Shown here piece by piece: positions 60,227 through 64,000 of a stretch of 64,000 bases of DNA. Position 1 is the first letter of the stretch; each line of letters begins with the position of its first letter. The stretch is taken from the NCBI RefSeq assembly GCF_001678945.1, contig NZ_CP015124.1:2580001-2644000 (forward strand), written 5' to 3'. The position numbers and the translations under genes are program-made. The notes beneath the pieces were generated by a model, which had not been told where the DNA came from, ran no database searches, and saw only the letters and a list, made by a program, of their open reading frames with translations. This DNA comes from Phaeobacter gallaeciensis. GTDB taxonomy: Bacteria; Pseudomonadota; Alphaproteobacteria; Rhodobacterales; Rhodobacteraceae.

Positions 60227-61018
60227 TTAGAGGTTTTCCTGCTGCGGCATACCAAGGATATGAAAGCCACCATCGACACGGATGACCTCACCCGTTGTAT
60301 AGGCGCCCGCATCCGAGGCCAGATAGACGGCGGTGCCGCCCACAGCTTCAAGCGTTGCGTTTGACCGCAAGGGCGCGTTCTGTTCGGTGTGCTTGTAGGT
60401 CTTGCGCGCCCCGCCAATAGCGGCGCCGGCGAGGGTCTTCATCGGGCCGGGCGAGATCGCGTTGACGCGGATGCCATCGGGGCCAAGGTCATTGGCCAGA
60501 TAACGGGTGGCGCTTTCCAATGCGGCCTTGGCAACGCCCATCACGTTGTAGTTCGGGGTCACCCGGTTGGAGCCGCCATAGGTCAGCGTCAGCAAGGTGC
60601 CACCGTTCTCCTCCATCATCGGATAGGCGCGGCGCGCCACCTCGATGAAGGAATAGGCGGAGATATCCATGGAGTTCTTGAAGTTCGCGCGGCTGGTGTT
60701 GATGAACCGGCCGGTCAGCTCTGTCTTGTCCGAATAGGCAATCGCGTGCACCACAAAATCGATCGTCGGCCAGCGCGCTGCGAGCTGTTCGAATGCGGTG
60801 TCGAGCGAGGCATCGTCGGTCACATCCACATCAACCATGAAATCGCTGCCGACAGAGGCCGCGAGCGGTTCCAGCCGCTTGCCAAAGGCTTCACCCTGAT
60901 AGGTGAAGGCCAGCTCGGCTCCGGCCTCGTGCATCGCCTTGGCGATGCCCCAGGCGATGGAACGTTCGTTGGCCACGCCCATGATCAGGCCCCGTTTGCC
61001 GGTCAAAACTCCAGACAT
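60227..61018 (-). CDS. fabI: Enoyl-[acyl-carrier-protein] reductase (NADH)
   Basis: The 263-residue SDR enzyme reduces trans-2-enoyl-ACP in the last step of each fatty-acid elongation cycle. It has the FabI-type cofactor loop GLIMGVANERSIAWGIAKAM, the VHAIAYSDKTEL strand and the catalytic Y-x6-K pattern in TYGGSNRVTPNYNVMGVAKAALE. The C-terminal INAISPGPMKTLAGAAI and DGGFHILGM are typical. It follows fabB by 7 bases and is co-transcribed. It is the expected target of triclosan-type inhibitors. Confidence 0.96.
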   Translation of the reverse strand: MSGVLTGKRGLIMGVANERSIAWGIAKAMHEAGAELAFTYQGEAFGKRLEPLAASVGSDFMVDVDVTDDASLDTAFEQLAARWPTIDFVVHAIAYSDKTELTGRFINTSRANFKNSMDISAYSFIEVARRAYPMMEENGGTLLTLTYGGSNRVTPNYNVMGVAKAALESATRYLANDLGPDGIRVNAISPGPMKTLAGAAIGGARKTYKHTEQNAPLRSNATLEAVGGTAVYLASDAGAYTTGEVIRVDGGFHILGMPQQENL

Positions 61019-61025
61019 GACGCGC

Positions 61026-62255
61026 TTATCCCTTGTACTTGCTCAGAACCATGGAGCCGTTAGTGCCCCCAAACCCAAAACTGTTGGTCATCACGCTGTC
61101 CAGACCGGCGTTCTCCACATAGGAGGTGGCGATTTCGCCCTCTTCGATGCCTTCGGACAGGGTTTCGACGTTGATCGACGGGGTGATGAAATCGTTTTCC
61201 AGCATCAGAAGGCAGAAGATCGCCTCCATCGCTCCGGCAGCCCCCTGGGCGTGGCCTGTCATCGACTTGGTCGAGGAAATCGGCGGCACCTGGCCTGCGC
61301 CAAAGACGCGGCGGGCGGCTTCGACTTCGCCAAGGTCGCCAACCGGGGTCGAGGTGCCATGGGCGTTGATATAGGAGACCTTGCGGCCCTCGGGCAGGGT
61401 GGACAGGGCCAGACGCATGGCGCGCTCGCCGCCTTCACCGCTGGGGGCCACCATGTCGTGCCCGTCCGAGGTAGCAGCAAAACCGGTGACCTCGGCATAG
61501 ATCTTGGCACCGCGCGCCAGCGCGTGATCGAGATCTTCCAGCACCACGATGCCGCCGCCGCCGGTGATCACGAAACCATCGCGGTTCTGGTCAAAGGCGC
61601 GCGAGGCCTTTTCGGGCGTGTCATTGTATTTCGAGGACATCGCGCCCATCGCGTCGAACAGGCAGGACAGGGTCCAGTCCAGCTCTTCGGCGCCACCGGC
61701 GAACATCACGTCCTGCTTGCCCATCATGATCTGCTCGGCGGCGCTGCCGATGCAGTGCAGCGAAGTGGAGCAGGCCGAGGTGATGGAATAGTTGATGCCC
61801 TTGATCTTGAACGCGGTCGACAGGTTCGCGGAGATCGTGGAGGACATGCATTTCGGAACCGCGAAAGGCCCGATCCGCTTGGTCGCGCCGGTTTTCAGAA
61901 CGGTCTGATGCGCGGCCAGCAGGGACGAGGTCGACGGTCCGCCGGACCCTGCAATGAGACCGGTGCGGTCGTTGACGATCTGATCTTCGGAAAGGCCGGA
62001 ATCAGCGATCGCCTGTTGCATGGCGATATGGGCATAGGCAGCCCCTGGCCCCATGAAGCGCAGGGTGCGCTTGTCCACATGTTCGGCAGGATCGATTTTC
62101 AGCGTGCCGGCCACCTGGCTGCGAAAGCCGTGTTCGGCCATTTCAGGGCTGGCTACGATACCGGATTTCCCGGCCTTGAGCGATGCAAGAACCTCTTCGG
62201 CTGTGTTGCCGATCGAGGAGACGATGCCAAGACCGGTGACGACGACGCGACGCAT
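61026..62255 (-). CDS. fabB: 3-oxoacyl-[acyl-carrier-protein] synthase I
   Basis: This 409-residue condensing enzyme elongates unsaturated and saturated acyl chains. The active-site Cys is in SACSTSLHCIGSA near residue 160, and the two His are in INAHGTSTPVGD near 294 and KSMTGHAQGAAG near 328. RRVVVTGLGIVSSIG begins the protein. FabB partners with FabA in the anaerobic route to unsaturated fatty acids. Usually fabA directly precedes fabB; here a foreign-looking gene of 1.2 kb intervenes, so fabB may need its own promoter (62283-62311). Confidence 0.96.
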   Translation of the reverse strand: MRRVVVTGLGIVSSIGNTAEEVLASLKAGKSGIVASPEMAEHGFRSQVAGTLKIDPAEHVDKRTLRFMGPGAAYAHIAMQQAIADSGLSEDQIVNDRTGLIAGSGGPSTSSLLAAHQTVLKTGATKRIGPFAVPKCMSSTISANLSTAFKIKGINYSITSACSTSLHCIGSAAEQIMMGKQDVMFAGGAEELDWTLSCLFDAMGAMSSKYNDTPEKASRAFDQNRDGFVITGGGGIVVLEDLDHALARGAKIYAEVTGFAATSDGHDMVAPSGEGGERAMRLALSTLPEGRKVSYINAHGTSTPVGDLGEVEAARRVFGAGQVPPISSTKSMTGHAQGAAGAMEAIFCLLMLENDFITPSINVETLSEGIEEGEIATSYVENAGLDSVMTNSFGFGGTNGSMVLSKYKG

Positions 62256-62282
62256 AGGTGCACTCCCTTAATAGCTTTTGTC

Positions 62283-62311
62283 TTACTAGGCCGTGCAGGG
62301 CATGGGTGCAA
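62283..62311 (-). promoter_or_regulatory. fabB: Candidate promoter of fabB-fabI
   Basis: Read on the minus strand, TTGCAC (62311-62306) and TAGTAA (62288-62283) are spaced by 17 bases and lie 27 bases before the fabB ATG. This could drive fabB-fabI after their separation from fabA. Confidence 0.4.
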
Positions 62312-62414
62312 GATGGGTTGGGGGGGGTGAGCGAGAGCAAGAACCAGATCTTAGCGAGGCCGGTGCCGGGTAAGTTCCTTAAACAGTCTAACGGTGTTGC
62401 GGGACATTCCGCCA

Positions 62415-63629
62415 TCACTGGAGCGTTTCATGGTCGGATCCTACAGACAAAATCGCGGCCAGTGCCGTATCAACACTCTTTGATGCGTCCGACAGAAAGT
62501 CCAAGAGATCAATCGTTGCTGCACGTACGCGCCGCTTGCCTTGGTTAAGCTTGGAAGTCATTCTAGGTATTGATGTTATTGATTCCTGAAAACTGGAGAC
62601 TTGTCCGTGAACGGTGTTCAAAACTGATTTAATAGAGGTAAGTTCGCGAGTAAGTCCTGTTATATCCTGCTGGTTGCTCAGACCATCCTGGCTTGAGATC
62701 AGGATCGCATGTTGCATTCCGCTTATGGCTGAGGAAAAGTAACGCCTCGCATCCGGAATGCGAGTGTCAAGAACCCCCGCATACCGCTGCATTTCGTTTG
62801 CTGTTTCCTCTATTATTGCTTTGGCCACCCTCTGATCTCTGCGAGCGTCTCCGGTGGATTGCAGATTTTCTATTTCACTTGTTTTGTCTGTTAAGTGAAG
62901 GCCAAATGCCTCAGTTTCTTGGGCCATAGTATTCAGCGTGTCTGTGAAGTTATCGAGTGCCTCAAAAACAATTTCGGATAAATCAAACAGGCCAATGTCT
63001 TCATCGAACAAAATTGGCTCACTTTCGGAGTTCGCCGTATCCGAAATGCCGTTCTTTTCGGTGGTCTCAGGAGCGTTGGGTGAGTTTTCAATCGCGTCGG
63101 CGTGAGCAAGGCGATCTATTGCTTGCGTCAGTGCGGCTACTACGAGAGTCTTTAAGCTATCGTGGCTGTCAAAGTCACTGTAGATTCCGAGGCTGCTGAT
63201 TTTCTCCTTGAACTCAGCTACCTTCAAAAACTGTTCTGCTTCTATGGGAGCTTCTGATTTTCTCGGGTCTTTGAAGTACATTAAAATTTCTGGACCGTTT
63301 TTTCCGTTCTTTTTTCTGCCGTAGGCGTTAAAGAACTCTTCTTCCGTTCCTGACTTGTATTTCTCGGTTTCTCTCCCGAAACGGCTGCACAGTATTCCGA
63401 TGAATATGTCATATTCATCGCCGACTTGAGTGTTGATTATTTCTTGTGGGTGATTTCCAATTTGTGAAACCACGTTTTGTTCCCAGCGGATAGGCCTAAG
63501 TAAAAATCCTGATTTTAAGCCGGTAACTTGGTTGACTAGATCCAAGGCATCCTGAACTACGTCGCGTTCCGCAGAAACATCAGATGGGGAGGAGATAAAT
63601 ACTTCGTAAATTTTTATGTCTTTTGCCAT
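62415..63629 (-). CDS. DUF4062 domain protein with helical C-terminal region
   Basis: The 404-residue product starts with the DUF4062 signature EVFISSPSDVSAERDVVQDA (residues 9-28) and continues with DEYDIFIGILCSRFGRET and SGTEEEFFNAY (about 71-103) and EILMYFKDP. The domain is TIR-like and often sits at the N-terminus of STAND or defence proteins. A polar linker (about 180-210) leads to a mostly helical part with possible coiled-coil character (215-395); no ATPase motif is seen. Three 60-base stretches counted by hand inside and near the gene gave 45-52% GC, versus 67% in fabB, a sign of transfer. It splits fabA from fabB. Function unknown. Confidence 0.85.
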   Translation of the reverse strand: MAKDIKIYEVFISSPSDVSAERDVVQDALDLVNQVTGLKSGFLLRPIRWEQNVVSQIGNHPQEIINTQVGDEYDIFIGILCSRFGRETEKYKSGTEEEFFNAYGRKKNGKNGPEILMYFKDPRKSEAPIEAEQFLKVAEFKEKISSLGIYSDFDSHDSLKTLVVAALTQAIDRLAHADAIENSPNAPETTEKNGISDTANSESEPILFDEDIGLFDLSEIVFEALDNFTDTLNTMAQETEAFGLHLTDKTSEIENLQSTGDARRDQRVAKAIIEETANEMQRYAGVLDTRIPDARRYFSSAISGMQHAILISSQDGLSNQQDITGLTRELTSIKSVLNTVHGQVSSFQESITSIPRMTSKLNQGKRRVRAATIDLLDFLSDASKSVDTALAAILSVGSDHETLQ

Positions 63630-63824
63630 ATTTCACCTTATGGTATAGTGATGATTCTTTTTAAGTGGTCGTCTCGACATTCACAAGTCACACCGACGTT
63701 GGGACGTATTCAGGGCGGCTGTGTCAACGCTCAGAGTGTCGCTTCTGCTCGTCTTACCGGTGTCTGGGTTTTGTATTTGGTTGTGGCCTTCCGGTCCCCA
63801 AGCTGGCTGAGCGTGTACTTTTCC

Positions 63825-63850
63825 AAAAAAAAGAGGCCCCGCGGGGCCTC
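63825..63850 (-). terminator. Intrinsic terminator downstream of fabA
   Basis: GAGGCCCC-GC-GGGGCCTC-type palindrome (63833-63850) is followed, on the minus strand, by eight T residues (A-run at 63825-63832 on the plus strand). It lies 46 bases beyond the fabA stop and should end the fabA transcript before the DUF4062 gene. Confidence 0.8.
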
Positions 63851-63895
63851 CTGATCGTCTAACCTGATTGTGACTGGGGTCAGCCGTCGCGGGCC

Positions 63896-64000
63896 TCAGC
63901 CCTCGCTCAGAACCACCCGCATGTCCTTGACCTGATAGATCTCTTCGCCATCGGCCTCCACCGTGCCGTCGGCAACGCCCATGGTCAGGCGGCGGGTCTG
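63896..64000 (-). CDS. fabA: 3-hydroxydecanoyl-[ACP] dehydratase, C-terminal end (rest outside window)
   Basis: Only the last 34 codons are visible. They read RRLTMGVADGTVEADGEEIY and then QVKDMRVVLSEG, which matches the C-terminal strand pair of FabA (a long-conserved ADG-x-V-x2-DG pattern). FabA dehydrates and isomerises 3-hydroxydecanoyl-ACP to start unsaturated fatty acids. Identification rests on a short end plus the fabB-fabI context. Confidence 0.85.
   Translation of the reverse strand, partial: QTRRLTMGVADGTVEADGEEIYQVKDMRVVLSEG

Noticed and set aside
63648-63854. Short plus-strand frames between the DUF4062 gene and fabA
   Set aside because: No domain or usable Shine-Dalgarno, and they run through the fabA terminator.
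1-64000. CRISPR arrays, tRNA, rRNA and insertion sequences
   Set aside because: No regularly spaced direct repeats, cloverleaf genes, ribosomal sequences or transposase genes were found; the repeats seen are short extragenic palindromes.

Overview
This is a gene-dense, GC-rich window (one 60-base stretch counted by hand was 67% GC). It looks like an alphaproteobacterium of the Rhodobacterales, probably the Roseobacter group. The clues are the nadA-nadB-nadC and fabA-fabB-fabI orders, a full C-P lyase cluster with the 2H-phosphoesterase-like DUF1045 gene, a tupBCA tungstate transporter, a fused indolepyruvate:ferredoxin oxidoreductase and an FKBP-type isomerase. No rRNA, tRNA, CRISPR array or insertion sequence was seen.

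Layout. 1-4.1 kb: end of a TonB-like gene, a CaiB/BaiF CoA-transferase and a CocE-type hydrolase. 4.1-7.6 kb (minus): NAD de novo operon nadABC. 8.0-10.2 kb: tupBCA. 10.5-18.6 kb: C-P lyase cluster (phnF minus; phnG-H-I-J-K-L-N plus; DUF1045 minus; phnM plus), with a small antisense membrane-protein gene lodged between phnI and phnJ. 18.6-25.2 kb (minus): a tightly overlapping seven-gene operon with four glycosyltransferases, a histidine phosphatase, a polysaccharide deacetylase-like protein and a small SAM-binding protein; its product is unknown. 25.4-27.8 kb: a large MscS-type channel. 27.9-35.2 kb (minus): an oligopeptide-type ABC transporter operon ending in a CoA-transferase-like gene whose halves appear swapped. 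35.4-38.7 kb: a paralogue of the SAM-binding protein, a GST, a GNAT, a TetR and a single-domain response regulator. 39.0-43.4 kb: indolepyruvate:ferredoxin oxidoreductase, its divergent Lrp regulator and a DUF3307 protein. 43.6-47.5 kb: a 998-residue ABC-like protein with a degenerate nucleotide-binding domain and a C-terminal cyclic-nucleotide domain, then an FAH-family enzyme. 47.8-57.4 kb (minus): an ArsR with the cysteine spacing of persulfide sensors, a sugar-acid dehydratase-like gene, an alcohol dehydrogenase, an MFS exporter, pcaB and pcaD with a second hydrolase, a serine/threonine dehydratase-like enzyme, another hydrolase and a haloacid dehalogenase. 57.6-60.1 kb: FKBP isomerase, nitronate monooxygenase and a cysteine-containing membrane protein. 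60.2-64 kb (minus): fabI and fabB, then an AT-richer DUF4062 gene that separates fabB from fabA; fabA runs off the window.

The most unusual signals are these. (i) A family of oriented, GC-rich extragenic hairpins shares a 16-base core in four places, and two of them carry a three-way-junction fold whose arms differ in sequence but keep pairing. (ii) The ABC/cNMP pseudo-ATPase has a well-spaced Shine-Dalgarno in front of an ATA codon. (iii) The seven-gene glycan operon is uncharacterised as far as can be told here. (iv) A DUF4062 gene sits inside the fatty-acid operon. (v) A small gene lies antisense inside the phn operon. All functional statements rest on motif recognition from the sequence; no database search was run.
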